A stretch of DNA of 64,000 nucleotides from the NCBI GenBank assembly GCA_910584965.1, contig CAJUDZ010000004.1, positions 62,001 to 126,000 of the forward strand, given 5' to 3'. This document shows positions 8,069-17,631 of this stretch, piece after piece. Origin of the DNA: an uncultured Lachnospiraceae bacterium. GTDB lineage: Bacteria > Bacillota > Clostridia > Lachnospirales > Lachnospiraceae. A program made the position numbers and the translations under genes. How positions within the stretch are numbered: the first letter of the stretch is position 1; each line of letters starts with the position of its first letter. Under the pieces are notes generated by a model. The model made no database searches, was not told where the DNA came from, and saw nothing but the letters and a program-made list of their open reading frames with translations.

Positions 8069-8803
8069 GTGAACCAGGAAGCGTTTGAACAGGCCAAATT
8101 AAAAGTGCTGTTAAAACAGCACGACCCTCACGGATTCGGCACTCTGCAGGAGAAGACCGTGCATGCGGTAATGAAGTTGTATTATGAGCCAAATATCGAT
8201 TATCACGAAGTGCCGATCGAGGGTTATATTGCGGATATTTATACGGGCCGCCGCATTATTGAGATCCAGAACGGAAATTTTAACCGTCTTCGTGACAAGT
8301 TAAACGCTTTTCTGCCCCTGTATCCGGTTATGGTAGTCCTTCCGATTCCGCATTTCAGATGGCTTATTTATATGGATGAAGAGAGCGGGGAACTGTCGTC
8401 AAGACGGAAATCCCCGGTCACGGGCAGTATTTACAGCGCCTTTCCGGAGCTGTACAAAATTAAAAACCATCTGACCAATCCGAATCTGTCCTTTGCGTTT
8501 CCGCTGATCGATATGGATGAATACCGCCTGCTTTCGGGCACAGGACGCGGAAAACGAAGGCGGGGAAGCCGCTATGACAGAATGCCTTTATCGCTGTATG
8601 ATGAAATTCTGCTGGAGCGGCCGGAAGATTTTATACAGGTGATTCCCTATGAACTGGAAGAACCGTTTACCGTAAAAGATTTTGCGAAAGCAGCCCATAT
8701 AAAACGCGACCTTGCGCAGATAACGCTTCATATTCTGCACAGTATGGAACTCGTGAGCCGTCCCGGCAAACGGGGACGGGAATATTTATATGAGGTAAAA
8801 TAG
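8069..8803 (+). CDS. Nuclease-like hypothetical protein with C-terminal winged helix
   Basis: 244 residues from a GTG at 8069, chosen because GGAGGAC (about 8057-8063) fits it. Longer frames would begin upstream of the -10 box. The N-terminal part contains IADIYTGRRIIEIQNGNF. Its D and E-x-Q spacing resembles a PD-(D/E)XK nuclease core in which K is replaced by Q. The last 65 residues look like a winged helix. Basic stretches around residue 170 would suit nucleic-acid binding. It sits just upstream of the topoisomerase pair. No function is established; the nuclease reading is inference. Confidence 0.6.
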   Translation: MNQEAFEQAKLKVLLKQHDPHGFGTLQEKTVHAVMKLYYEPNIDYHEVPIEGYIADIYTGRRIIEIQNGNFNRLRDKLNAFLPLYPVMVVLPIPHFRWLIYMDEESGELSSRRKSPVTGSIYSAFPELYKIKNHLTNPNLSFAFPLIDMDEYRLLSGTGRGKRRRGSRYDRMPLSLYDEILLERPEDFIQVIPYELEEPFTVKDFAKAAHIKRDLAQITLHILHSMELVSRPGKRGREYLYEVK

Positions 8804-8874
8804 TACCGGGGAACGAAACCCTGTCCGGGCGGTCTATGACCTTCCATGTAAAGCAAATTCTCCGGGGCTGATAC

Positions 8875-8904
8875 TTTACAGAAATTGGAAATTTATGATA
8901 AAAT
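8875..8904 (+). promoter_or_regulatory. Possible promoter of the topoisomerase operon
   Basis: TTTACA (8875-8880) and TAAAAT (8899-8904) with an 18-bp spacer, 68 bp upstream of the topoisomerase B start. It is a moderate match. Confidence 0.45.
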
Positions 8905-8971
8905 ATTGAAGTATGCTGTTCGGTTTTGAGCGGCATTTGAAGTCGGAACAGAAAAGGTATGGGTATTATTC

Positions 8972-10894
8972 ATGGCGAAGGAAAATAAATATGACGCATC
9001 CAGTATTACCGTGCTGGAAGGGCTGGAAGCGGTCAGAGTCAGACCGGGTATGTATATCGGGAGCGTTTCCACGAAGGGTCTGAATCATTTAATCTATGAG
9101 ATTGTTGACAATGCGGTAGATGAGCATCTGGCCGGCTATTGCAATACGATTTATGTGACGCTTCAGGCGGATGGTTCCGCAACGGTGGAAGACGACGGCC
9201 GCGGGATTCCTGTCGGTATGCACGAGAAAGGCATCAGCGCGGAGCGTCTTGTTTTTACGACGCTTCATGCGGGCGGCAAATTCGATAACGAAGCCTATAA
9301 AACGAGCGGCGGTCTCCACGGCGTCGGTTCTTCGGTTGTAAATGCCCTGTCCACCTGGCTTCATGTACAGGTGAAGACAGAGGGATTCATATATGAGGAT
9401 AAATATGAGCGGGGCGTTCCGGTTCTGGAATTGAAGAACGGACTTCTCCCGGTGGTCGGAAAGACGAAAGAAACAGGAACGAAAATCAGCTTCCTGCCGG
9501 ACGATACGATTTTTGACAAGACCTGGTTTAAAGAGGATGATGTAAAGAGCCGTCTGCACGAAACTGCGTATCTGAATCCGAATCTGACCATTGTTTTTGA
9601 AGATAAGAGAAAAGAAGAGCCGGAACATATAAAGTTCCATGAACCGGAAGGTATTATCGGTTTTATCAAAGATATGAACAAATCAAGAGAAGCGATTCAT
9701 GACGTCATTTATTTTCAGGGTGAAGCGGAAGGCATCAATGTTGAAGTCGCCTTCCAGTATGTGAATGAGTTTCATGAGAATGTGCTCGGTTTCTGCAACA
9801 ATATCTATAATGCCGAAGGCGGAACCCATCTGACCGGCTTTAAAACCATGTTCACCAATGTAATAAATACCTACGCGCGCGGGCTGAACATCCTGAAGGA
9901 AAAAGACATCAATTTTACGGGGGCCGACGTCAGGAACGGCATGACGGCCGTCGTTTCCATCAAACACCCGGATCCCCGGTTTGAGGGCCAGACGAAGACG
10001 AAGCTGGACAACCAGGATGCGGCCAAGATCGTCAGCAAGGTAACGGGAGATGAAATCGTCCGTTTCTTTGACCGGAATCTGGAGACATTGAAAAGCATTA
10101 TCGGCTGCGCGGAGAAGGCGGCGAAGATACGGAAGGCGGAGGAAAAAGCCCGGACGAATATGCTGACGAAGCAGAAATTTTCCTTTGATTCCAACGGCAA
10201 ACTGGCAAACTGTGAGTCCAAAGACCCTGCCAGATGTGAAATTTTTATCGTGGAAGGCGATTCCGCAGGCGGAAGCGCGAAAACGGCCAGAAATCGAATG
10301 TTTCAGGCGATTCTGCCGATTCGCGGCAAGATTCTGAATGTGGAAAAAGCGAGCATTGACAAGATTCTGGCCAATGCGGAAATCAAAACGATGATCAATG
10401 CTTTTGGCTGTGGTTTTTCCGAAGGTTACGGAAATGATTTCGATATTTCCAAACTGCGTTATGATAAAATCATCATTATGGCCGATGCCGACGTGGACGG
10501 CGCGCATATTTCCAATCTGCTCCTTACGCTGTTCTATCGCTTTATGCCGGAACTGATTTTTGAAGGACATGTTTATATTGCAATGCCGCCGCTTTATAAG
10601 GCAATGCCGTCAAAAGGAAAAGAAGAATATCTGTACGACGATAAAGCGTTGGAAAAATACCGAAAAAGTCACAAAGGACCGTTTACTTTGCAACGGTATA
10701 AAGGTCTTGGCGAAATGGACGCCGAACAGTTGTGGGAGACGACGCTGGACCCGGAGACAAGAATGCTGAAGCTGGTGGAAATCGAGGACGCCCGCATGGC
10801 GTCCGAGGTAACCGAAATGCTGATGGGTACGGAGGTACCGCCGCGAAAAGCATTTATCTACCGACATGCAAAAGAGGCCGAACTGGATGTCTGA
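8972..10894 (+). CDS. Type IIA topoisomerase subunit B (GyrB/ParE)
   Basis: 640 residues, full length. In order: a GHKL ATPase domain (EIVDNAVDE near residue 45, GRGIPVGMH near 82, GLHGVGSSVVNA near 118), a transducer domain, a TOPRIM domain (EGDSAGGSA near 428 and DADVDG near 508), and a C-terminal QRYKGLGEM motif. It hydrolyses ATP to drive strand passage. It is followed after 93 bp by the A subunit. There is no dnaA or recF nearby, the usual place for gyrase, and the partner lacks a GyrA box. This may therefore be the ParE-like second pair, but gyrase cannot be excluded. Confidence 0.9.
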   Translation: MAKENKYDASSITVLEGLEAVRVRPGMYIGSVSTKGLNHLIYEIVDNAVDEHLAGYCNTIYVTLQADGSATVEDDGRGIPVGMHEKGISAERLVFTTLHAGGKFDNEAYKTSGGLHGVGSSVVNALSTWLHVQVKTEGFIYEDKYERGVPVLELKNGLLPVVGKTKETGTKISFLPDDTIFDKTWFKEDDVKSRLHETAYLNPNLTIVFEDKRKEEPEHIKFHEPEGIIGFIKDMNKSREAIHDVIYFQGEAEGINVEVAFQYVNEFHENVLGFCNNIYNAEGGTHLTGFKTMFTNVINTYARGLNILKEKDINFTGADVRNGMTAVVSIKHPDPRFEGQTKTKLDNQDAAKIVSKVTGDEIVRFFDRNLETLKSIIGCAEKAAKIRKAEEKARTNMLTKQKFSFDSNGKLANCESKDPARCEIFIVEGDSAGGSAKTARNRMFQAILPIRGKILNVEKASIDKILANAEIKTMINAFGCGFSEGYGNDFDISKLRYDKIIIMADADVDGAHISNLLLTLFYRFMPELIFEGHVYIAMPPLYKAMPSKGKEEYLYDDKALEKYRKSHKGPFTLQRYKGLGEMDAEQLWETTLDPETRMLKLVEIEDARMASEVTEMLMGTEVPPRKAFIYRHAKEAELDV

Positions 10895-10987
10895 CGGAAG
10901 AGGAGACCTATGCGGCGCATATCATAAACCGGCAGGAATTTGAAGCCATAGGGAACAGACGAAGTTATACGAGGGAGCAGTCTTATC

Positions 10988-13228
10988 ATGGAAGATAACA
11001 GAATTATCAAAACCGAATATTCCGAGGTCATGCAGAAATCTTTTATCGATTATGCGATGAGCGTCATTATTGCCAGAGCGCTTCCCGACGTGCGCGACGG
11101 GCTCAAACCCGTACAGCGGCGGACGCTTTATGATATGTATGAGCTGGGTATCCGTTATGACAGGCCGTACCGTAAGTCGGCGCGTATCGTCGGCGATACG
11201 ATGGGTAAATACCATCCCCACGGCGACAGCTCAATTTACGATGCGCTTGTCGTTATGACGCAGGACTTTAAAAAGGGTCTGCCTTTGATCGACGGGCACG
11301 GCAATTTCGGCAACATCGAAGGCGACGGCGCGGCGGCGATGCGTTATACGGAAGCGAGGCTGGAACGGATTACACAGGAAGCCTTTCTGGCCGATCTGGA
11401 CAAGGATGTGGTCGATTTTCTGCCGAATTTCGATGAAACGGAGAAAGAACCCAGCGTTCTTCCCGTCAAGATTCCCAATCTGCTGATCAACGGTTCGGAA
11501 GGCATTGCGGTCGGCATGGCGACCAACATTCCGCCCCACAACCTGGCGGAAGTCATCAATGCGATGAAGGCCTTTATGCTGGATGAGAATATCACGACAA
11601 GAGAACTGATGCGCTATGTCCTGGGGCCGGATTTCCCGACAGGAGGCATTGTCATCAATCAGGATGAACTGCTGCACATTTATGAAACCGGGGCAGGAAA
11701 GATCAGAATCCGCGGCAGGGTAGAAGTGGAAAAACAAAAGGGCGGCAAAGTAAATCTGGTCATTACGGAAATTCCCTATACGATGATCGGCTCTTATATC
11801 GGAAAGTTCCTGATGGATGTGGCATCGCTTGCGGAGACCAAGAAGACACAGGATATCGTCGATATCACGAATCAGTCTTCCAAAGAAGGAATCCGCATCG
11901 TAATCGAGCTGCGCAAAGACGCGGATGTAGAGAACTTTACCAATATGCTCTATAAAAAGACGAAGCTGGAAGATACATTCGGTGTCAATATGCTGGCCAT
12001 TGCGGACGGGAAGCCGGAAACCATGGGGCTGAAGCAGATTATTAAGGCAAACGTGGATTTCCAGTATGAAGTCGCCACGCGCAAATACAAAAATCTGCTG
12101 GCAAAGGAGCTGGATAAGAAAGAAATACAGGAGGGGCTTATCAAAGCCTGCAACGTCATCGATCTGATTATCGAAATTCTCCGCGGCTCCAAAGACCGGA
12201 ACATGGCCAAAGCCTGTCTGGTGGAGGGAAAGACGGACGGCATCAAATTCCGTTCCAAAGAATCCAAAATTATGGCGGCCCAGTTGATGTTTTCCGAGAA
12301 ACAGGCCAATGCGATTCTGGAAATGCGCCTGTACAAGCTGATCGGTCTGGAAATCGAAGCCCTGATCAACGATCATGAAGAAACGATGGCAAATATTTAC
12401 CGTTATGAGGATATTCTGGCAAGACGGGATTCTATGGCACAGGTCATCATCAACGAACTGGACGAGATCAAATCAGCCTATGCGAGGCGCAGGCGGACGG
12501 AGATCACCAATGCCAAAGAGGCCGTTTATGTGGAGAAAAAAGTCGAAGAGATGGACATCGTTTTCCTGATGGACCGTTTCGGCTATGCGAGGACCATCGA
12601 TTTACAGACTTATGAACGGAATAAAGAAACCGTACACGCGGAGAACAAGTATGTGTTTCAGTGCAAAAATACCGGGAAAATATGCCTGTTTACGAATACG
12701 GGTCAGCTCCACACGATCAAAGCGGCGGATCTTCCCTTCGGAAAGTTCCGGGATAAAGGCGTTCCCGTAGACAACGTCAGCAATTTTGAATCTGCAAGAG
12801 AAGAAATCATTTATGCGGCGAGCCAGACGGATTTGAATCTGTACCGCGTGATTTTTGCAACAAAACTTGCAATGTTAAAGGTGGTTGACGGCGGCGAGTT
12901 TGATGTGACGAAGAGAACTGTTGCGGCCACAAAGCTTCAGGAAGACGATGAGGTTATCAGCGTCGTAACGCTGAAAGAACAGCACAATATCGTTCTCCGG
13001 TCGAAAGGCGGTTATTTTCTTCGGTTTGCGCTTGACGAAATTCCGGAGAAAAAGAAAGGCGCCGTCGGCGTCCGCGGCATGAAACTCGGCGTTGGGGACA
13101 GTCTGGAAGCCGTTTATTATACCAAACCGACGGATGATACCGTCATTGAATATAAAGGAAAAGAAATCGAACTGAACAAGCTGAAACTGGGAAGCAGGGA
13201 CAGCAGAGGCGTCAAAGTGCGCGTATAG
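10988..13228 (+). CDS. Type IIA topoisomerase subunit A (GyrA/ParC)
   Basis: 746 residues, shorter than typical GyrA (about 820). The breakage-reunion domain shows the catalytic tyrosine at Y120 in AAMRYTEARL. The quinolone-determining stretch HPHGDSSIYDA is wild-type-like, with Ser and Asp at the usual resistance positions. A coiled coil and a C-terminal beta-pinwheel follow. The pinwheel has GVRGMKLG-type blades but no QRRGGxG GyrA box, which gyrase needs to wrap DNA. A topoisomerase IV-like decatenating role is therefore more likely than supercoiling. Confidence 0.9.
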   Translation: MEDNRIIKTEYSEVMQKSFIDYAMSVIIARALPDVRDGLKPVQRRTLYDMYELGIRYDRPYRKSARIVGDTMGKYHPHGDSSIYDALVVMTQDFKKGLPLIDGHGNFGNIEGDGAAAMRYTEARLERITQEAFLADLDKDVVDFLPNFDETEKEPSVLPVKIPNLLINGSEGIAVGMATNIPPHNLAEVINAMKAFMLDENITTRELMRYVLGPDFPTGGIVINQDELLHIYETGAGKIRIRGRVEVEKQKGGKVNLVITEIPYTMIGSYIGKFLMDVASLAETKKTQDIVDITNQSSKEGIRIVIELRKDADVENFTNMLYKKTKLEDTFGVNMLAIADGKPETMGLKQIIKANVDFQYEVATRKYKNLLAKELDKKEIQEGLIKACNVIDLIIEILRGSKDRNMAKACLVEGKTDGIKFRSKESKIMAAQLMFSEKQANAILEMRLYKLIGLEIEALINDHEETMANIYRYEDILARRDSMAQVIINELDEIKSAYARRRRTEITNAKEAVYVEKKVEEMDIVFLMDRFGYARTIDLQTYERNKETVHAENKYVFQCKNTGKICLFTNTGQLHTIKAADLPFGKFRDKGVPVDNVSNFESAREEIIYAASQTDLNLYRVIFATKLAMLKVVDGGEFDVTKRTVAATKLQEDDEVISVVTLKEQHNIVLRSKGGYFLRFALDEIPEKKKGAVGVRGMKLGVGDSLEAVYYTKPTDDTVIEYKGKEIELNKLKLGSRDSRGVKVRV

Positions 13229-13239
13229 GAGGAAACAGG

Positions 13240-13797
13240 ATGCGGGTTATTGCCGGAAAAGCACGGAGTCTGAAACTGAAAACACCGGAAGGGCTGGAAA
13301 CCAGGCCGACTACCGACCGAATCAAAGAAACGCTGTTTAATATGTTACAGCCCTGGCTGCCGGACAGCATATTTATCGATCTGTTCAGCGGAAGCGGCGG
13401 CATTGGCATCGAGGCGCTCAGCCGGGGAGCCAGGCATGCTTATTTTGTGGAAAATAATAAAAATGCCATTGCCTGTATTCAGGAAAATCTGCAGTTTACC
13501 AAAACGATGGACGATGCGACGATTCTGAAACAGGATGTATTGAGCGCGCTTTCGGGCATTCATGAGAAGGAGGCGGACGTCATTTTTATCGACCCGCCCT
13601 ATGAACAGGGCTATGAGCAGCAGACGCTTGCGCATCTGGCCGGCCAGCCTTATGTAACGGAGAATACGCTGCTCGTTGTGGAAGCCCTGAAGGAAACGGA
13701 TTTTTCCTATGTGGAGAAACTTGGGTTTACCATAACAAAAGAGAAATGCTATAAATCGAATAAACATGTATTTCTGAAAAAAGCTGAGGTTTTATAA
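13240..13797 (+). CDS. rsmD: 16S rRNA (guanine966-N2)-methyltransferase
   Basis: 185 residues, the family length. A Rossmann-fold methyltransferase with the SAM-binding DLFSGSGGIGIEAL motif (residues 47-60) and the catalytic DPPY at 118-121. It methylates G966 of 16S rRNA in the 30S head. AGGAGG precedes the ATG, 11 bp after the topoisomerase gene. rsmD immediately upstream of coaD is a widely conserved order. Confidence 0.95.
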   Translation: MRVIAGKARSLKLKTPEGLETRPTTDRIKETLFNMLQPWLPDSIFIDLFSGSGGIGIEALSRGARHAYFVENNKNAIACIQENLQFTKTMDDATILKQDVLSALSGIHEKEADVIFIDPPYEQGYEQQTLAHLAGQPYVTENTLLVVEALKETDFSYVEKLGFTITKEKCYKSNKHVFLKKAEVL

Positions 13798-13863
13798 ACG
13801 CCGTTTTCAAATAAATTTCATTTTCAGGAATATTTTTAAAGACATTTTGAACGAAGTGATTTA

Positions 13864-13872
13864 TGATATAAT
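13864..13872 (+). promoter_or_regulatory. Extended -10 promoter before coaD
   Basis: TGATATAAT at 13864-13872 matches an extended -10. The TTGAAC at 13847 is only 14 bp upstream, too close for a standard -35. Confidence 0.55.
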
Positions 13873-13945
13873 TAGATCCTCCGTAGACAAGAGGATACGG
13901 AAACGACAAATTTGAAAGACTGTTTTTAAGGAAAAGAGGCGTGTG

Positions 13946-14434
13946 ATGAGGGCAGCAATTTATCCGGGAAGCTTTGATCCGGTTACATTTGGTCATCTTG
14001 ACGTGATCAAAAGGGCCGCTGAAATTTTTGATGAATTAACGGTAAGTGTGTTGAATAATAAAGTAAAGACTCCATTGTTTTCTGTGGAAGAACGTGTTAA
14101 GATATTAGAAGAGGCGACGAAGAATCTCCCCAATGTAAAAGTGGATTCTTTCAGCGGCCTTTTAATTGATTATGCCAGACGTAAAGGCGTGCATGTAGCG
14201 ATCCGCGGCCTGCGCGCGATTACAGATTTTGAATACGAATTGCAGATAGCGCAGACGAACCGGAAGCTTTCAGGCGGGGAACTGGATACGATGTTTTTGA
14301 CGACCAGTCTGGAATATGCTTATTTAAGTTCTTCGAGCATTAAGGAAATTGCCAGTTTTAACGGCGATATTTCTCAGTGCGTTCCGGAATTTGTCGGGAA
14401 ACTGGTTTATGAAAAATATGGTTATGACAGATAG
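13946..14434 (+). CDS. coaD: Phosphopantetheine adenylyltransferase
   Basis: 162 residues from the ATG at 13946; an in-frame GTG one codon upstream is less well placed after AGAGG. It transfers AMP to 4'-phosphopantetheine, the fourth step of coenzyme A synthesis. The nucleotidyltransferase motif GSFDPVTFGHLDVI is at the N terminus. The C-terminal SSSSIKE replaces the usual ISSTxxR loop, a normal variant. It stands between rsmD and a coiled-coil protein gene 8 bp downstream. Confidence 0.95.
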   Translation: MRAAIYPGSFDPVTFGHLDVIKRAAEIFDELTVSVLNNKVKTPLFSVEERVKILEEATKNLPNVKVDSFSGLLIDYARRKGVHVAIRGLRAITDFEYELQIAQTNRKLSGGELDTMFLTTSLEYAYLSSSSIKEIASFNGDISQCVPEFVGKLVYEKYGYDR

Positions 14435-14442
14435 GAGTAAAG

Positions 14443-15057
14443 ATGAGCAGCAGAATCGAACAGTTAATCGATGAAATCGAAGATTATATTGACGGATGCA
14501 AATACCAGCCTCTTTCCAAGACAAATATTATTGTAAATAAAGAGGAAATCGACGAACTTCTGCGGGAGCTCCGCATGAAAACGCCGGATGAGATCAAACG
14601 ATATCAGAAGATCATTTCCAATAAAGAAGCGATTTTGAACGATGCGCGCAACAAGGCGGAAGCGCTGATTAACGATGCGACTGTACATACCAACGAACTG
14701 ATCAACGAACATGAGATCATGCAGCAGGCTTATGCCCAGGCGAACGAAGTCGTTACGCTGGCGACACACCAGGCCCAGGAAATACTGGACAATGCCACCA
14801 TAGAGGCAAACGGCGTCAGAGCCGCGGCCGTACAGTATCTGGACGATATGCTGGCGAGCCTCGAAAACCTGATGACGACGACTTTAAATGCCACGACGGC
14901 ACATTACGAAAGTTTCTTTAATACGATTAACGGATATAATGAAATCGTCAAAGCGAACCGGGCGGAACTGATGCCGCAGAGCGTGGAAAAACTGCTGAAA
15001 GAAGCGGATTATGACGATAAAACGGAGGAATCTATCAATCTGGATTTGGTACAATGA
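14443..15057 (+). CDS. Coiled-coil protein with V-ATPase subunit H/E-like character
   Basis: 204 residues. Residues about 30-150 form a long alanine/glutamate-rich helix with heptad character (ARNKAEALINDA, ATHQAQEILDNATIEA). Such proteins are often annotated as ATPase or V-type subunit H because of helix similarity, but no other ATPase genes are present here. The regular alanine spacing also recalls DivIVA- or SepF-associated coiled coils. It follows coaD, an arrangement I recall from Lachnospiraceae. The function is unknown. Confidence 0.75.
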   Translation: MSSRIEQLIDEIEDYIDGCKYQPLSKTNIIVNKEEIDELLRELRMKTPDEIKRYQKIISNKEAILNDARNKAEALINDATVHTNELINEHEIMQQAYAQANEVVTLATHQAQEILDNATIEANGVRAAAVQYLDDMLASLENLMTTTLNATTAHYESFFNTINGYNEIVKANRAELMPQSVEKLLKEADYDDKTEESINLDLVQ

Positions 15058-15061
15058 AAGA

Positions 15062-16522
15062 ATGCGTATGGTTATAGAAATGATTCAAAAGTTCACAATA
15101 AGCTGGTTTCAACGGGAAGCCGGCTTATTCTTTTTCACGATGGCAATGATTTCCATTCTGGTGCTGACCGGAGGCGGTTTCTTTGGGAAAGGGGTTTTAA
15201 TCGTTCAGGCCGGTGAACAGACGGCCGCTTTGGAGACGGGGGAATCGAAAGGAACGGCGGACGGGGAAGCCGATACCGCCGATGCGACAGAGACAGAGGC
15301 TGCCGACACGGTATCCCGGGACGAAAATATTGTGGTAGTGATCGATCCGGGGCATGGCGGTGAAAACCTCGGTGCGGAATACGGAGCGTATACCGAAAAA
15401 GAAATGACGCTTATCGTCGCCAAAGCGATGAAAGCCGAGCTGGAACAATACGAAGGCATTACCGTTTACCTGACAAGATCGGGAGACGAAGATCTGACGC
15501 TGGAGGAGCGGTGCGAATATGCGGCAGGCGTCAATGCGGATTTTCTCTTCTGCCTGCATTTTAACATGTCCGAATATCATACGCTGTTCGGCGCGGAAAC
15601 ATGGATTTCAGCATTCGGGGAGCAGTACAGCAAAGGATATGCGTTCGCGGCTGTTGAAATGGAACTGCTGCAGGAAATGGGCCTTTATTCCCGCGGCATC
15701 AAGACCAGGCTGAATGACCGGGAAGAAGATTATTACGGCATAATCCGTCATTCCACGGAACGAAATATGCCCTGTGTGCTGATCGAACACTGTCATCTCG
15801 ACCAGAAGAACGATCAGCCGTTTTATGACGATCGGGACAAGCTGGAAGCTTTTGGAAGGCTGGACGCAGAGGCGGTCGCAAAATATTACGGACTGCGTTC
15901 CGAAAGCCTCGGAAAAGATTTCAGCGATTATCAGAATCTTTCCGTTCCGGTGCCTGTACAAACGATGAAACCGGATTCCACGGAACCGGATATCTGCATG
16001 ATTGAACTCGTCAATCAGAATATGGAGAACGGCGAAGTAACGATCAGCGTTTCGGCGGCGGATTATGACAGCGGCATGCTCTATTATACTTACAGCTATA
16101 ACGGCGGCATGACCTTTTCGGAGCTGCAGAGGTGGCCGGATAAATCAAAAGATACCTTTGAATTTACGCTGACCGTGCCGTCCGGCATGGTGCCGCAGAT
16201 CATTGTAAACGCTTACAACGGTTACGATCTGTATACGGCGAGCAATTTACTGAGCCTTCCTTCCATGAATTACGAAACGGAACTGGCGGAAGACGGGGAA
16301 GCGGAAGAAGCGCCGGAAGAAGCGGTAGAAAGCGCCTCGGACAGCATTCTTGTAAAAAAAGCTGACAAACAGGAAGAAGAACGGGAAAAGACGACGCCTT
16401 TGACAATGGGATATTTCCTCCAGGTATGCCTGTTCTGTGCGCTGCTTGTTTTCGCGATGGCCTTTTCCATCATCCTGATTCTCAGAAGCCGGAAGAGAAG
16501 GCGAAGAAGAAGGCGTAAATAA
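15062..16522 (+). CDS. N-acetylmuramoyl-L-alanine amidase with C-terminal membrane anchor
   Basis: About 486 residues. ATGs at 15062, 15068 and 15080 are all possible starts; the ribosome site is weak. A hydrophobic N-terminal segment (about residues 17-42) acts as signal or anchor. An Amidase_3 domain (about 95-285) shows the zinc-site pattern: DPGHGG, a Glu in YTEKEM, His in LHFN and the catalytic Glu in LIEH. An Ig-like segment follows (about 310-400). Near the end is a second membrane helix and a tail of about ten Arg/Lys. It cleaves the amide between MurNAc and the stem peptide. The final 41 bp overlap the convergent ylbJ. Confidence 0.85.
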   Translation: MRMVIEMIQKFTISWFQREAGLFFFTMAMISILVLTGGGFFGKGVLIVQAGEQTAALETGESKGTADGEADTADATETEAADTVSRDENIVVVIDPGHGGENLGAEYGAYTEKEMTLIVAKAMKAELEQYEGITVYLTRSGDEDLTLEERCEYAAGVNADFLFCLHFNMSEYHTLFGAETWISAFGEQYSKGYAFAAVEMELLQEMGLYSRGIKTRLNDREEDYYGIIRHSTERNMPCVLIEHCHLDQKNDQPFYDDRDKLEAFGRLDAEAVAKYYGLRSESLGKDFSDYQNLSVPVPVQTMKPDSTEPDICMIELVNQNMENGEVTISVSAADYDSGMLYYTYSYNGGMTFSELQRWPDKSKDTFEFTLTVPSGMVPQIIVNAYNGYDLYTASNLLSLPSMNYETELAEDGEAEEAPEEAVESASDSILVKKADKQEEEREKTTPLTMGYFLQVCLFCALLVFAMAFSIILILRSRKRRRRRRRK

Positions 16523-17531
16523 GCCCGGTCAGGGCCGTCTGGATACATTTGTGCAGGAAATACTGCAAAATGGACAGATTTGTACCTTTTATCATACTGT
16601 ATGTCTGTGCCATGCAGGAAAGACCGCCAAAGGGAAGAAGCGTCAGTATCATATAAAAGTTTCCTTTTCCGGCCCGGCTGATGCCGCTCGTGATTTCCAG
16701 CAGACAGTTGCACAAAGCAAGGAAACTGTCCGGCAGAGAAGAAAAAGGAGAAAACAGAATATTCAATAAATTAAAAAAGACCATGCAGCCCCCGAGTTTG
16801 CCGATGCCGATCATTCCCGACACGATGGAATCATCTATTGCGGTCAGGAGGGAAGGTCTTTTTGTCACAGAATATTTTTCCGGCCCGGAACTGACAGCCC
16901 GAAATTGACGCGGTGACACGGAAGCCGCCCGGAAGACCGGAGACGATGCAGGCGCATAAGCCGTCGTAAAAGGCCATCCGAGCGTATAAAAACGCATTTT
17001 CGGTTCCGTTTCCGGCCAGCCGAGCAAATGCAGAAACGCACCGTATCCAAGCGGCACGCCGTACATGATCAGGAATGGCAGATAATTGCCGGACAGGGAA
17101 AGCGTGCCCATGACGAAGCTGAGAAAATAGATCGGGCCGATATTATTGCAGAAGGACAGCAGATAGGCGCCCTCTTTTTCCGAGAGTTTTCCGGCTTGGC
17201 ATAGTTCGCCGACGACCCTTGCGCCCATCGGGAAGCCGCAGAGCATTCCCATCAGAATCACGTAGGAGCCGTTCATGGAAGTTCCCCAGATTTTATGGAA
17301 AAGGGGATGAAAGAAACGGGCAAAACCTTCCGTCAGATTCATACGCACCATAACGCCGGAGAGAACCATGAAAGGAAACAGCGTCGGAATCATTTTCCGG
17401 AACCACAGAATCAGGCCCGTATAGGCGTAATCCAGCGACCTTGCAGGATATCTCAGAAGCAGAAACGTCAGATAGAGCGCCAACAGCGTAAAAAGCAGTT
17501 GAAAAAAAAAGTCCTTTATTTTTCGTAACAT
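16482..17531 (-). CDS. ylbJ: Sporulation integral membrane protein YlbJ-like
   Basis: 349 residues with about eight membrane segments. The nucleoside-recognition (gate) fold is indicated by the repeated SGVMVRM/GFPMGARV and FCNNIGPIYF motifs, characteristic of YlbJ. YlbJ proteins are needed for spore cortex formation in Bacillus and are membrane transport-like proteins of unknown substrate. The central loop (about residues 185-235) is longer and more polar than in the core family. It overlaps the convergent amidase gene by 41 bp at its 3' end. Confidence 0.82.
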   Translation of the reverse strand: MLRKIKDFFFQLLFTLLALYLTFLLLRYPARSLDYAYTGLILWFRKMIPTLFPFMVLSGVMVRMNLTEGFARFFHPLFHKIWGTSMNGSYVILMGMLCGFPMGARVVGELCQAGKLSEKEGAYLLSFCNNIGPIYFLSFVMGTLSLSGNYLPFLIMYGVPLGYGAFLHLLGWPETEPKMRFYTLGWPFTTAYAPASSPVFRAASVSPRQFRAVSSGPEKYSVTKRPSLLTAIDDSIVSGMIGIGKLGGCMVFFNLLNILFSPFSSLPDSFLALCNCLLEITSGISRAGKGNFYMILTLLPFGGLSCMAQTYSMIKGTNLSILQYFLHKCIQTALTGLIYAFFFAFSSGF

Positions 17532-17631
17532 AATCGGCCTTTTTGTTGCGGCTTTGTTTTATTATATGTATCAAAAACGAAAGAAATGATTGTCATGCCG
17601 CGGCAGGCGGCGCCGGAAGGATGGACGGAAG

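Noticed and set aside
10988..13228. Calling this subunit gyrA outright
   Set aside because: No GyrA box was found and the gene is not in the dnaA-gyrBA region, so a gene symbol was withheld.
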